From: Corynebacterium humireducens NBRC 106098 = DSM 45392
Lineage (GTDB): Bacteria; Actinomycetota; Actinomycetes; Mycobacteriales; Mycobacteriaceae
Assembly (NCBI RefSeq): GCF_000819445.1
Contig: NZ_CP005286.1
Coordinates: forward strand, 1,178,001-1,242,000
Direction of reading: 5' to 3'
DNA length: 64,000 nt
A program made the translations under genes and the position numbers. Below the pieces are notes generated by a model, which was not told the origin of the DNA, made no database searches, and worked only from the letters and a program-made list of their open reading frames with translations. Positions 1-6,920 of this stretch are shown here, piece by piece (the first letter of the stretch is position 1; every line of letters starts with the position of its first letter).

Positions 1-804
1 GCCCTCAAGCGCATCGGGCTCACCGACTTCACCCCGGAGTTCGGTCACCTGCCGTTCGTCATGGGCGAGGGCAACAAGAAGCTCTCCAAGCGTGACCCGC
101 AGTCGAACCTGTTCCACCACCGCGAGAACGGCATCATCCCCGAGGGCATGCTCAACTACCTCGCGCTGCTGGGCTGGTCCCTGTCCGGTGACCGCGACAT
201 CTTCTCCGTCGCGGAGCTCATCGAGAACTTCGACATCGCCGACGTCCTGGCCAACCCGGCCCGCTTCGACCAGAAGAAGCTCGAGGCCATCAACGCCGAC
301 CAGATCCGTCTGCTGCCGGCCGAGGAGTTCGAGAAGCGTCTGCGCGCCCACCTCACCGAGTTCACCGACTTCCCGGAGGACTACCCGGCCGAGAAGTTCA
401 CGGTCGCCGCTGAGCTGACCCAGACCCGCATCAAGACCCTCTCCGAGGCCTACGGGCTGCTCAAGTTCCTCGTCACCGCGGACGAGGATCTGGAGCTCAA
501 CGAGCGCGCCGCACGGAAGAACCTCAAGGAGGCCGCCATCGAGCCCCTGGAGGCCGGTATCGCCGCCCTGGAGGCCGTGGAGGAGTGGACCACCCCGAAC
601 ATCGAGGCCGCCCTGACCAAGGCGCTCATCGAGGATCTGGAGCTCAAGCCGCGCACCGCCTACGGTGCACTGCGCGTCGCCCTGTCGGGTGAGGCCGTGT
701 CCCCGCCGCTCTTCGAGTCCATGGAGCTGCTGGGCCGTGAGTCCACGCTGGCACGCCTGCGTGCGGCCCGTGCGGTGACGCCGGTCGCGCCTGCCGCACA
801 GTAG
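1..804 (+). CDS. gltX: Glutamyl-tRNA synthetase, C-terminal part (5' end outside window)
   Basis: Charges tRNA-Glu with glutamate in the cytoplasm. The reading frame is open from base 1, so the N-terminal catalytic half lies upstream. Visible are the KMSKS-type loop (KLSKRD, shortly after base 61), which closes over ATP, and then the helical anticodon-binding domain to the stop at 802-804. The text matches the class I GluRS family throughout, ending in a short Pro/Ala tail. It is followed directly by tRNA-Gln and tRNA-Glu genes. That neighbourhood fits, although Corynebacterium also uses GluRS to misacylate tRNA-Gln before amidation (family knowledge, not seen here). The Met at 61 is internal and not a start. 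Confidence 0.97.
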   Translation, partial: ALKRIGLTDFTPEFGHLPFVMGEGNKKLSKRDPQSNLFHHRENGIIPEGMLNYLALLGWSLSGDRDIFSVAELIENFDIADVLANPARFDQKKLEAINADQIRLLPAEEFEKRLRAHLTEFTDFPEDYPAEKFTVAAELTQTRIKTLSEAYGLLKFLVTADEDLELNERAARKNLKEAAIEPLEAGIAALEAVEEWTTPNIEAALTKALIEDLELKPRTAYGALRVALSGEAVSPPLFESMELLGRESTLARLRAARAVTPVAPAAQ

Positions 805-896
805 AACACCGCAGTACCGCCACGTCGGAGCACGCTGCCGGATCCGTTGAGTGGTGTTGTTTATGATGCTGAAAAAACACCCTCTGACCTGCGGAT

Positions 897-926
897 TTGG
901 TAGTGTTGCACCGTTGTGGTTATAGT
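897..926 (+). promoter_or_regulatory. Probable promoter of the tRNA-Gln/tRNA-Glu unit
   Basis: TTGGTA (897-902), an 18-base spacer and TATAGT (921-926) form a sigma-A-like promoter about 75 bases before tRNA-Gln. The stretch 805-1000 is AT-richer than its surroundings and holds no other gene. Assignment is by pattern only. Confidence 0.4.
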
Positions 927-1000
927 TATCCACGTTGCACAGAGCGACAGCGGGAAGGAAACAGACCGCAGTCAGGAAGTGGAACAGGGTAAGTAAATAT

Positions 1001-1072
1001 TGGCCTATGGTGTAATTGGCAACACTACGGTTTCTGGTACCGTCATTCTAGGTTCGAGTCCTGGTAGGCCAG
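1001..1072 (+). tRNA. tRNA-Gln (anticodon CUG)
   Basis: The acceptor arms TGGCCTA (1001-1007) and TAGGCCA (1065-1071) pair perfectly, with discriminator G at 1072. The anticodon stem ACGGT/ACCGT encloses loop TTCTGGT, giving anticodon CTG (codon CAG). The T-arm carries GGTTCGAGTCC. No CCA is encoded. It lies just downstream of gltX and 36 bases before tRNA-Glu, probably in one transcript. Confidence 0.95.
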
Positions 1073-1108
1073 CTGCAGAGAAATCTGCCGGCGAAGTCAC
1101 TTCGCTTC

Positions 1109-1181
1109 GCCCCGTTCGTCTAGTGGCCTAGGACGCCGGCCTCTCACGCCGGTAACACGGGTTCGAATCCCGTACGGGGTA
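1109..1181 (+). tRNA. tRNA-Glu (anticodon CUC), copy 1
   Basis: Acceptor GCCCCGT pairs with ACGGGGT (one G-U pair), and the discriminator is A at 1181. Anticodon stem CCGGC/GCCGG encloses loop CTCTCAC, giving CTC (codon GAG). The 73-base gene is identical to the second copy at 1881-1953. A strong hairpin terminator follows. Confidence 0.96.
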
Positions 1182-1190
1182 CATGTAGAG

Positions 1191-1223
1191 ACTCCCGGAC
1201 TCATCTGAGTCCGGGAGTTTTTC
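1191..1223 (+). terminator. Rho-independent terminator after tRNA-Glu copy 1
   Basis: ACTCCCGGACTCA (1191-1203) and TGAGTCCGGGAGT (1206-1218) form a perfect 13-bp stem with a tiny loop, followed by TTTTTCT. This is a textbook terminator ending the tRNA-Gln/tRNA-Glu transcript. Confidence 0.9.
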
Positions 1224-1740
1224 TGATTCACCCCCGGGCTCACTTTTGGTGCGTGGGCTGCACCTCGGGGTTTGCTGCCGTGGGGGTAACGGCAGGTAAC
1301 GGAATAATGAATTCCCCTTTAACCGGTTCCGGCCTCGGTCTAGGCTGCAAGTAAGCGGAAAGGTTCACCTCTCGAACCCCGGTACCAGGCTCGAGACAAC
1401 GGATCTTCCGGATGTTGATCGAATGGAAGGAGAGTATATGGCAGAGGCTTTGAACCATATCTCCGGACGCGACGCAGGCGTCCTCCCATAAGCGGCACCG
1501 CCATAATCCAGAACATCCCAAGCGCAAGAGATGCGCGGAGTACAGGAGCTAACGGGAGCGATATGAAGCGTCAGCAGTCACCGAACCCCACGGAAACGAC
1601 AAGCTAACCCCCGGCACATCAGGTTCCTATGAACTACAGCGGACGCAGCCCAGCAGGGATCATCACCCCGGGTTGACGAGACCTCCGCACCGACGTCGGA
1701 AGTGGTAGATCTCCTACCGTCCAAGGTTCGGCAGAGTTCG

Positions 1741-1768
1741 AGACCCACCACCGAGCGTGGTGGGTCTC
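1741..1768 (+). terminator. Hairpin, possible terminator in the inter-tRNA spacer
   Basis: AGACCCACCAC (1741-1751) and GTGGTGGGTCT (1758-1768) are perfectly complementary. The following CCTCAT is not a T-run, so it may be an RNA 3'-end structure rather than a classical terminator. It faces away from tRNA-Glu copy 1 and lies about 110 bases before copy 2. Confidence 0.45.
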
Positions 1769-1880
1769 CTCATGTCAGCGGAGGATGATTTAACCGTCCT
1801 GGCCTGCCGATTTGGCTTGTAGTACACCTAGCGTTTAAAGTGATGGAGTCCGCAACGGACACCGCAACTACAGCGAACAC

Positions 1881-1953
1881 GCCCCGTTCGTCTAGTGGCC
1901 TAGGACGCCGGCCTCTCACGCCGGTAACACGGGTTCGAATCCCGTACGGGGTA
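1881..1953 (+). tRNA. tRNA-Glu (anticodon CUC), copy 2
   Basis: This gene is base-for-base identical to the gene at 1109-1181 across all 73 positions, with anticodon CTC. The flanks differ immediately outside the gene, so the repeat is the tRNA itself. A terminator hairpin follows at 1961-1990. Confidence 0.96.
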
Positions 1954-1960
1954 CCACGAG

Positions 1961-1990
1961 GAAGCCCTCCACCAGCAGGTGGAGGGCTTC
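1961..1990 (+). terminator. Terminator hairpin after tRNA-Glu copy 2
   Basis: GAAGCCCTCCACC (1961-1973), loop AGCA and GGTGGAGGGCTTC (1978-1990) give a perfect 13-bp stem. The T-run is weak (CTGCATG), but stem and position fit transcript termination. Confidence 0.7.
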
Positions 1991-2021
1991 CTGCATGTCA
2001 GGGGCGGGGTGGGCCACGCGC

Positions 2022-2027
2022 TAGGCT
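2022..2027 (+). promoter_or_regulatory. -10 hexamer of a leaderless transcript (HD protein)
   Basis: TAGGCT lies 6 bases before the ATG at 2034 with no ribosome binding site between. This is the usual sign of a leaderless actinobacterial mRNA and it fixes the start codon. Confidence 0.6.
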
Positions 2028-2033
2028 TTCCTC

Positions 2034-2603
2034 ATGGACACCCCGACCCTCACCCGTCGCCTCATGCGCGCGATGAACGACGCCGCCGTCCACCACCGTG
2101 ATCATGTGCGTAAGGGCTCGGGCATCCCCTACGTCGCGCACCTGTACGCGGTCATGCATCTCGTGGCGCAGCACACCGGTGACGAGGACATCCTCATCGC
2201 GGCCCTGTTCCACGACACCCTCGAGGACGTGCCCGAGGCCTACTCCGCGGCGGAGATGCGCGCGGACTACGGCGACCGCGTCACCGATCTGGTCCTGCAC
2301 CTGAGCAAGGACGACTCCCTGTCCGGCTGGCAGGAGCGTGCCGACGCCTACCTCGCCCACCTGGAGCACCACGCCCCACCGGAGGCCGTTCTCATCTCGT
2401 GCGCGGACAAGCTCCACAACCTCATGTCCATCCTCGACGACCACGCCGCGCAGGGGGAGACTCTGTGGGGGCGTTTCAATTCCGGGAAGGAACGCCAGCA
2501 GTGGTGGTACGGGGAGATGCACCGGGTCGTCGGGAAGCGACTGCCCGGCCTGCCCCTCAATGAGGAGCTGGCCGGGCAGGTGGAACGCCTGAGGAGGCTC
2601 TAG
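2034..2603 (+). CDS. HD-domain metal-dependent phosphohydrolase, (p)ppGpp-hydrolase (MESH1/SpoT) type
   Basis: A 189-residue single-domain HD protein. Visible metal-ligand motifs of the SpoT/MESH1 hydrolase family are an early H followed by the GIPYVAHL block, HDTLEDV (the HD pair) and a later CADKLHN block. It lacks the synthetase and TGS/ACT domains of long RelA/SpoT proteins. That points to a small stand-alone hydrolase, perhaps of (p)ppGpp or another nucleotide; the substrate cannot be read from sequence. It is cytoplasmic with no signal peptide. Start ATG 2034 is supported by the -10 hexamer 6 bases upstream. It stands alone, converging on the DUF2202 gene at 2600, whose last 4 bases it overlaps. 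Confidence 0.85.
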   Translation: MDTPTLTRRLMRAMNDAAVHHRDHVRKGSGIPYVAHLYAVMHLVAQHTGDEDILIAALFHDTLEDVPEAYSAAEMRADYGDRVTDLVLHLSKDDSLSGWQERADAYLAHLEHHAPPEAVLISCADKLHNLMSILDDHAAQGETLWGRFNSGKERQQWWYGEMHRVVGKRLPGLPLNEELAGQVERLRRL

Positions 2604-3211
2604 CGGGAGAGCTGGCGCTCGAAGGCGGCGAGGTGGTTGCGGGAACCCTGGAGAAGGTTCTGCATGACGCGGATGACGTCGGAGTCGGCGGGGGAGACCT
2701 GTGCCAGGGTGGCCTCGAGGTCGGTGATGTCCATGACCTCGATGGCCTTGCCGGCCTCCAGGGCGCCGCGGTAGCTGGTGTCACCCTGTGCGATGAGCTG
2801 GTTGTACAGGGCCTGCAGCTCGGGGTTGCGGAACTCGCCGGCACCCAGTCGGGGGTCCGCCAGGCCGCGCTTCTGCAGCAGCGACAGGACGGCCTGCTGG
2901 TGGGTGGCCTCGCTGGCGGTGATGTTGCTGAAGATCCGCGTGCCGTACTTCGCGTACATCGCCTGGTAGACGTCGTGGGCGAGCTTCTCCTCCTCGATGA
3001 GGTAGAGCAGCTCCGCGTGGAGGTCGAAGTTCCCGTTCAGCGGGACCGGTTCCGCGACCTCATCCGCGATCCTGACCGGGGCCTCCGCGACGGGAGCGCT
3101 GGAACCACCGCGCCAGGGGCCCTGTGCCTCGGCCACCTGAGTGGCGGACAGGGTGAGGGCGACGGCCAGGGCGGCCGCGCTGATCTGACGGTGTCGGCGG
3201 GTGAAAGCCAT
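2600..3211 (-). CDS. Secreted DUF2202 ferritin-like protein
   Basis: A 203-residue exported protein: Arg-rich N-terminus, hydrophobic helix and an AEA cleavage site near residue 30, then a DUF2202 domain. The core has the helix motif LIEEEKLAHDVY and an ExxH motif (EATH), followed by a second helical pair ending NHLAAFERQL. These acid/His motifs resemble the metal-binding helices of ferritin-like four-helix proteins. Function of the family is unknown. Start chosen at the third ATG (3211), because AGGAG sits 9 bases upstream while the earlier in-frame ATGs (3220, 3217) are too close to it. It is divergent from the PLP enzyme gene at 3379, with a CsoR-like palindrome in between. A lipoprotein paralogue lies at 6827-7516. 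Confidence 0.85.
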   Translation of the reverse strand: MAFTRRHRQISAAALAVALTLSATQVAEAQGPWRGGSSAPVAEAPVRIADEVAEPVPLNGNFDLHAELLYLIEEEKLAHDVYQAMYAKYGTRIFSNITASEATHQQAVLSLLQKRGLADPRLGAGEFRNPELQALYNQLIAQGDTSYRGALEAGKAIEVMDITDLEATLAQVSPADSDVIRVMQNLLQGSRNHLAAFERQLSR

Positions 3212-3250
3212 GTTCATCATCTCCTATGAGCTCTATTGGCGTAAGGGTGG

Positions 3251-3256
3251 ATGATA
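3251..3256 (-). promoter_or_regulatory. -10 hexamer of the DUF2202 gene
   Basis: On the minus strand the bases read TATCAT. A -35 region 17 bases further up (TATCTA) would overlap the palindrome at 3277-3292, placing that operator where a repressor would block the polymerase. Pattern-based. Confidence 0.4.
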
Positions 3257-3276
3257 GGGCAGAAAATGCAGGTTAG

Positions 3277-3292
3277 ATACCCTGCCGGGTAT
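3277..3292. promoter_or_regulatory. CsoR-like palindromic operator candidate
   Basis: ATACCC-TGCC-GGGTAT is a perfect inverted repeat with 6-base arms. It resembles CsoR-family (copper) operators, which have the same arms, including the site at 56762-56778 in this window. The spacer here is 4 bases instead of 5, so the match is not exact. It lies in the divergent gap between the secreted DUF2202 gene and the SbnA-like gene, overlapping the likely -35 of the former. Confidence 0.45.
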
Positions 3293-3365
3293 GGGATATC
3301 TCACGGGCTGCGACGGGAACTTCGCGGTCCGGAAAAAGTTCCCGCCTTCCCTTGACTTTGCGGCG

Positions 3366-3371
3366 TAAGAT
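3366..3371 (+). promoter_or_regulatory. -10 hexamer of the PLP-enzyme operon (leaderless)
   Basis: TAAGAT lies 7 bases before ATG 3379. This supports a leaderless mRNA and ATG 3379 over the in-frame ATG at 3370, which overlaps the hexamer. Confidence 0.55.
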
Positions 3372-3378
3372 GTCATTT

Positions 3379-4293
3379 ATGAGTCTCGAGCCCGGGAACA
3401 CCCCGCTCGTACGTCTGGACCGGCTCCCCGGCCGGCCCGGTGTCACCCTGTGGGCGAAGCTGGAGGGCCACAACCCCAGCGGCAGTGCCAAGGACCGGAC
3501 CGCGCACGCCATCCTCGCGGCGGCGGATCTGCGGCCCGGCGCGGTCATCGTCGAGTCGAGCTCGGGCAACCTCGGCGTCGCCCTGGCCCGGGAGGCGGTC
3601 CTCGGCGGCTGGACCTTCCACTGTGTCGTCGATCCGAAGGCGAATCGCTCGACCATCGCCACCATGCGCGCGTTCGGGGCGGTCGTCCACGAGGTCACCG
3701 CACCCGATCCGGCCACCGGTGACTGGCTCGCCGCCCGGCGCGCGCGGGTCGCGGAACTGCTCACCGAGATCCCCGGGGCCGTCTGCCTCGACCAGTACTC
3801 CAACCGGGCGGCCTTCACGGCCCACGACGAGGGCACGATGGCCGAGATCGTCGCGCAGCTCGGCCACACCCCCGCGCACCTGTTCGTGGCGGTGAGCACC
3901 ACCGGCACGATCGGCGGCTGCCTGCGCCGCATCGCCCGGGAGGGGTGGGACACGGAGGTCACCGCCGTCGACGCCGAGGGTTCCGTGCTTTTCGACGGCG
4001 CCCGTGGCCGCCGCCACCTTCCCGGCTTCGGCGCCGGCATCGTCCCGGACCTGGCCGCCGAGGTGACCCCGGACCGCATCGTCCGGGTCGGCGACCGTGA
4101 CTCCGTCGCCGCCGCGCGGCAGCTGGCCCGCACGGAAGGGGTGTTGTGCGGTGCCTCGGGTGGGGCGGTGGTGGCGGCCGTCGGGAAGCTCCTGCCGGAG
4201 CTGCACGGGGACGTCGTCCTCGTGCTCCACGACGGTGGCACCCACTACCTGGACACCGTGTACAACGACGACTGGGTGGAGGAGAACCTGTGA
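3379..4293 (+). CDS. Cysteine-synthase-family PLP enzyme, SbnA-like (2,3-diaminopropionate-type)
   Basis: A 304-residue fold-type II PLP enzyme. The cofactor lysine is K38 in the segment NPSGSAKDRTA. ESSSGNLGVAL is the substrate/phosphate loop equivalent of TSGNTG, and STTGTIGGC is the PLP-phosphate loop. The gene context and the acidic replacement around these loops are closer to SbnA, which joins O-phosphoserine and glutamate en route to 2,3-diaminopropionate, than to housekeeping CysK. Substrate assignment remains inference. The stop overlaps the GTG start of the next gene (4290), so the two are translationally coupled. No SbnB-type dehydrogenase or IucA/IucC synthetase lies nearby. Divergent from a secreted DUF2202 gene. 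Confidence 0.75.
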   Translation: MSLEPGNTPLVRLDRLPGRPGVTLWAKLEGHNPSGSAKDRTAHAILAAADLRPGAVIVESSSGNLGVALAREAVLGGWTFHCVVDPKANRSTIATMRAFGAVVHEVTAPDPATGDWLAARRARVAELLTEIPGAVCLDQYSNRAAFTAHDEGTMAEIVAQLGHTPAHLFVAVSTTGTIGGCLRRIAREGWDTEVTAVDAEGSVLFDGARGRRHLPGFGAGIVPDLAAEVTPDRIVRVGDRDSVAAARQLARTEGVLCGASGGAVVAAVGKLLPELHGDVVLVLHDGGTHYLDTVYNDDWVEENL

Positions 4294-6920
4294 CAACCGT
4301 GGTGATCATCGGCGGCGGCCCGCGCGGACTGTGGGCGGCGGAGGAACTGCTGGGCCTGGCACGCGAGAGGGGCGCGGCCCTCGACGTCCACGTCATCGAC
4401 GACGGCGGACCGCAGGCCTACGACCCGGGGCAGCCGGAGGAGTGGCTCATCAACGTGCGGGCCTCCGTGATCCGCACGGGGCTGGGCTCCTTCGACGAGT
4501 GGCGCGGGGCCGCCGACCCCTTCCCGCCGCGACGCGAGGTGGCCCGTTTCCTCGCCGCCTCCTGGGAGGAGCTCGCACAGCACGTGTCGCCGCGCTGCAC
4601 GTTGGAGAGGCACGAGGGGCGCGTCGAGAAGCTCGAACAGCGTGACGGGCGGTGGGCCGTCGGGGGACTGCTCGCCGACGAGGTGCTCCTCGCGACCGGT
4701 CACGCGCCCACTTGGCCCGGTTCCCTCGAGCACGCCGACCTGCCGGTGCCGGTGGTCATGCCGTACCCCGCGTCCAACCTGGCGGCGATCGGCCCGGAGG
4801 ACCGGGTGCTCGTCCGCGGGGCCGCCCTGACCTTCATCGACGTGGTCCGCGCCTGCGACCCGGCCGTGTTCCTCCCCGTCACCCGCACCGGCCGGCTCAT
4901 GGCGGTCAAGCCCGAGTTCGACGGCCTCGAGGCCTCCGATATCATCGCCGACGGCAAGGCCCTGCTTGCCGACGCCCCCGACACCCCCTCCCTCCTCGGC
5001 GCCCTGGCCGTCACCGCCCGCCGCCTCCTCGAGCGCGCCGGGCGCACCGGCGACGTGGACGCCGTCCTCGCGGGCACGGACCGCGACGAACCCGACGCCA
5101 CGTGGGCCGTCGGCCTGGCGTGGCGCGAGTGCTACCCGGCGCTCGTCGACCGCGCCTCCTACGCGGGCCGCGACAGCCTGGCGGGCTTCGGGGAGCTGGC
5201 CCGCCGCCTCGAGCGCGTCGCCTTCGGCCCGCCCCCGGAGGCCGCGGAACACCTGCAGGACCTCATCGACTCCGGGAAGGTCGACCTCACCCACCTGGGA
5301 CGCGGCACCGAGGATCTGGCTGCCCTGGTCCGCGAACTGGGTGCCACGGTGGTCGTCGACGCCGTCATCCCGCCCCCGGGCGTGGTGGAGGGCACCCTGG
5401 AGCACCGGCTCGTGGAGCAGGGACTGGCACGCATCCGCCCCGGCACCCGCGGCCTCGACGTGGAACCCGACGGCACGGTCGTCGGGCAGACCTCCCTCGC
5501 GGCGGTGGGGCGGGTGACCGAGGACGTGGTGCTCGGCAACGACACGCTCTCCCGCACGCTCCACGACGTCATCCCACGGTGGGCCCGCCGCGTCGTCCCC
5601 GGCCCCGCGGAGGCGCACGGTATCCCGCCGCTCACCGCCCGCCTCGAGCCCTGGGCGGCGGAGCTCAGCGCGGACCCCGCCCGGTGCCGGGAGCTCATCG
5701 CCGAGTTCGGCAGCCCGGTCAACGTCCTGCACCCGGGCCCGATGCTGGCCAACGTCACCGAACTCGTCGACGCCGGCGCCTCCTGCGGCGTGGACACCCG
5801 CATCTTCTTCGCCCGCAAGGCCAACAAGGGGCTGGTGTTCGTCGACACCGTCCGCGATGCGGGGCACGGGGTGGACGTGGCGAGCGAACGGGAACTCGTC
5901 CAGGTCCTCGACCGTGGCGTGCCCGGCGACCGCATCATCCTCTCCGCCGCGGTCAAACCCGACCGCCTGCTGGAGCTGGCCATCGCCCACGGGGTGACCA
6001 TCTCCGCGGACTCCCGCGCGGAACTCCACCGCATCTCCGCCCTGGCGGGGGAGCGTACCGCCCACGTCGCCCCGCGCGTGGCCCCCGACCCCGCGACCAT
6101 GCCGCCCACCCGCTTCGGCGAACGCGTCGCACAGTGGGCCGGGACCGGGAAGCTGCCGGGCGTGGAGATCGTCGGACTGCACGTCCACCTCCACGGCTAC
6201 TCCGCCGCCGACCGCTCCGCCGCCCTCCGCGAGTGCTGCGAGCTCAGCGACCTGCTCACCGCCGCCGGCCACACCCTCTCCTTCATCGACCTCGGCGGCG
6301 GCGTCCCCATGAGCTACCTCGACGACCCCGCCCAGTGGCGCGACTACCACGCGGCGCGCCGGGCCGTGCTCGACGGCGTCGCGGAGCCCTTCACGTGGAA
6401 GGCGGACCCGCTGGACAACGTCTACCCCTTCCACCAGTCGCCGGTGCGCGGCGAGTGGCTGCGCGAGGTGCTGGCCGAAGGCGTCGCCGGGATGCTCACC
6501 GACCGCGGCCTGCGCCTCCACCTGGAACCCGGCCGCAGCCTTCTCGACGGCTGCGGGATGATCCTGGCGGAGGTCGCCTTCGTGAAGGAGCGTTCCGACG
6601 GCCTGCCGCTCGTCGGCCTCGCCATGAACCGCACGCAGTGCCGCACGACCTCGGACGACTACCTCGTCGACCCGCTCCACGTCACGGACGCCCCGGACGG
6701 CGAGGAGGTCGAGGCCTACCTCGTCGGCGCCTACTGCATCGAGGACGAGCTCATCCTGCGTCGCCGTATCCGTTTCCCGCGCGGTGTGCGGCCCGGCGAC
6801 ACCATCGCCATCCCCAACGCGGCGGGCTACTTCATGCACATCCTCGAGAGCGCCTCCCACCAGATCCCGCTCGCGAGGAACGTGGTCTGGCCGGGCACCC
6901 TCGACGACATCGACGCCTGA
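4290..6920 (+). CDS. Fusion: FAD/NAD(P)-binding oxidoreductase domain + group-III PLP decarboxylase (LysA/Y4yA-like)
   Basis: An 876-residue bifunctional protein. Roughly residues 1-450 begin with a dinucleotide-binding strand-loop (VVIIGGGPRGLWAAEEL) and continue like the FAD/NAD(P)-binding proteins related to N-hydroxylating monooxygenases. From about 460 to the end lies a fold-type III decarboxylase with PLP lysine K510 (FFARKANKG), a HVHLHGY block, EPGR at 746-749 and the catalytic-type Cys C816 (GAYCIEDELI), as in diaminopimelate decarboxylase and SbnH. Start is GTG 4290 in a 4-base overlap with the SbnA-like gene. In frame the two domains are continuous, with no stop or obvious shift. 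Likely role, by inference: decarboxylation plus oxidation of the SbnA-like product to make a small diamine-type metabolite, possibly a metallophore. Its 3' end is overlapped antisense by the DUF2202 lipoprotein gene. Confidence 0.75.
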   Translation: MTTVVIIGGGPRGLWAAEELLGLARERGAALDVHVIDDGGPQAYDPGQPEEWLINVRASVIRTGLGSFDEWRGAADPFPPRREVARFLAASWEELAQHVSPRCTLERHEGRVEKLEQRDGRWAVGGLLADEVLLATGHAPTWPGSLEHADLPVPVVMPYPASNLAAIGPEDRVLVRGAALTFIDVVRACDPAVFLPVTRTGRLMAVKPEFDGLEASDIIADGKALLADAPDTPSLLGALAVTARRLLERAGRTGDVDAVLAGTDRDEPDATWAVGLAWRECYPALVDRASYAGRDSLAGFGELARRLERVAFGPPPEAAEHLQDLIDSGKVDLTHLGRGTEDLAALVRELGATVVVDAVIPPPGVVEGTLEHRLVEQGLARIRPGTRGLDVEPDGTVVGQTSLAAVGRVTEDVVLGNDTLSRTLHDVIPRWARRVVPGPAEAHGIPPLTARLEPWAAELSADPARCRELIAEFGSPVNVLHPGPMLANVTELVDAGASCGVDTRIFFARKANKGLVFVDTVRDAGHGVDVASERELVQVLDRGVPGDRIILSAAVKPDRLLELAIAHGVTISADSRAELHRISALAGERTAHVAPRVAPDPATMPPTRFGERVAQWAGTGKLPGVEIVGLHVHLHGYSAADRSAALRECCELSDLLTAAGHTLSFIDLGGGVPMSYLDDPAQWRDYHAARRAVLDGVAEPFTWKADPLDNVYPFHQSPVRGEWLREVLAEGVAGMLTDRGLRLHLEPGRSLLDGCGMILAEVAFVKERSDGLPLVGLAMNRTQCRTTSDDYLVDPLHVTDAPDGEEVEAYLVGAYCIEDELILRRRIRFPRGVRPGDTIAIPNAAGYFMHILESASHQIPLARNVVWPGTLDDIDA

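Larger units (their letters stand above)
1182..1880. other. 0.7-kb spacer between the two tRNA-Glu genes; no convincing protein gene
   Basis: This stretch is less GC-rich than the backbone and has no ORF with corynebacterial codon usage. Three very short plus-strand frames do start with ATG: 1438-1491 (17 codons, preceded by GGAAGGAG at a suitable distance), 1563-1607 (14 codons, preceded by GGGAG) and 1629-1676 (15 codons). A hairpin at 1741-1768 may end a transcript. It could be a small-RNA locus, decayed DNA, or the scar of a duplication that copied tRNA-Glu. Nothing here lets me choose. Confidence 0.5.

Noticed and set aside
1240-1527. 95-codon minus-strand frame in the inter-tRNA spacer
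   Set aside because: Random-looking composition with many Cys/Trp/Arg, no ribosome binding site or -10 box and no recognisable family. It also runs against the tRNA transcripts.
1109-1953. tRNA-Glu repeats as attachment sites of an integrated element
   Set aside because: No integrase, excisionase or phage gene lies between or nearby, and the repeat is exactly the full tRNA gene. A simple gene duplication is sufficient.
3270-3288. DtxR iron box before the DUF2202/PLP cassette
   Set aside because: Only the left half (AGGTTAG) agrees with the TTAGGTTAGSCTAACCTAA pattern; the right half does not. The palindrome ATACCC-N4-GGGTAT fits the spot better.
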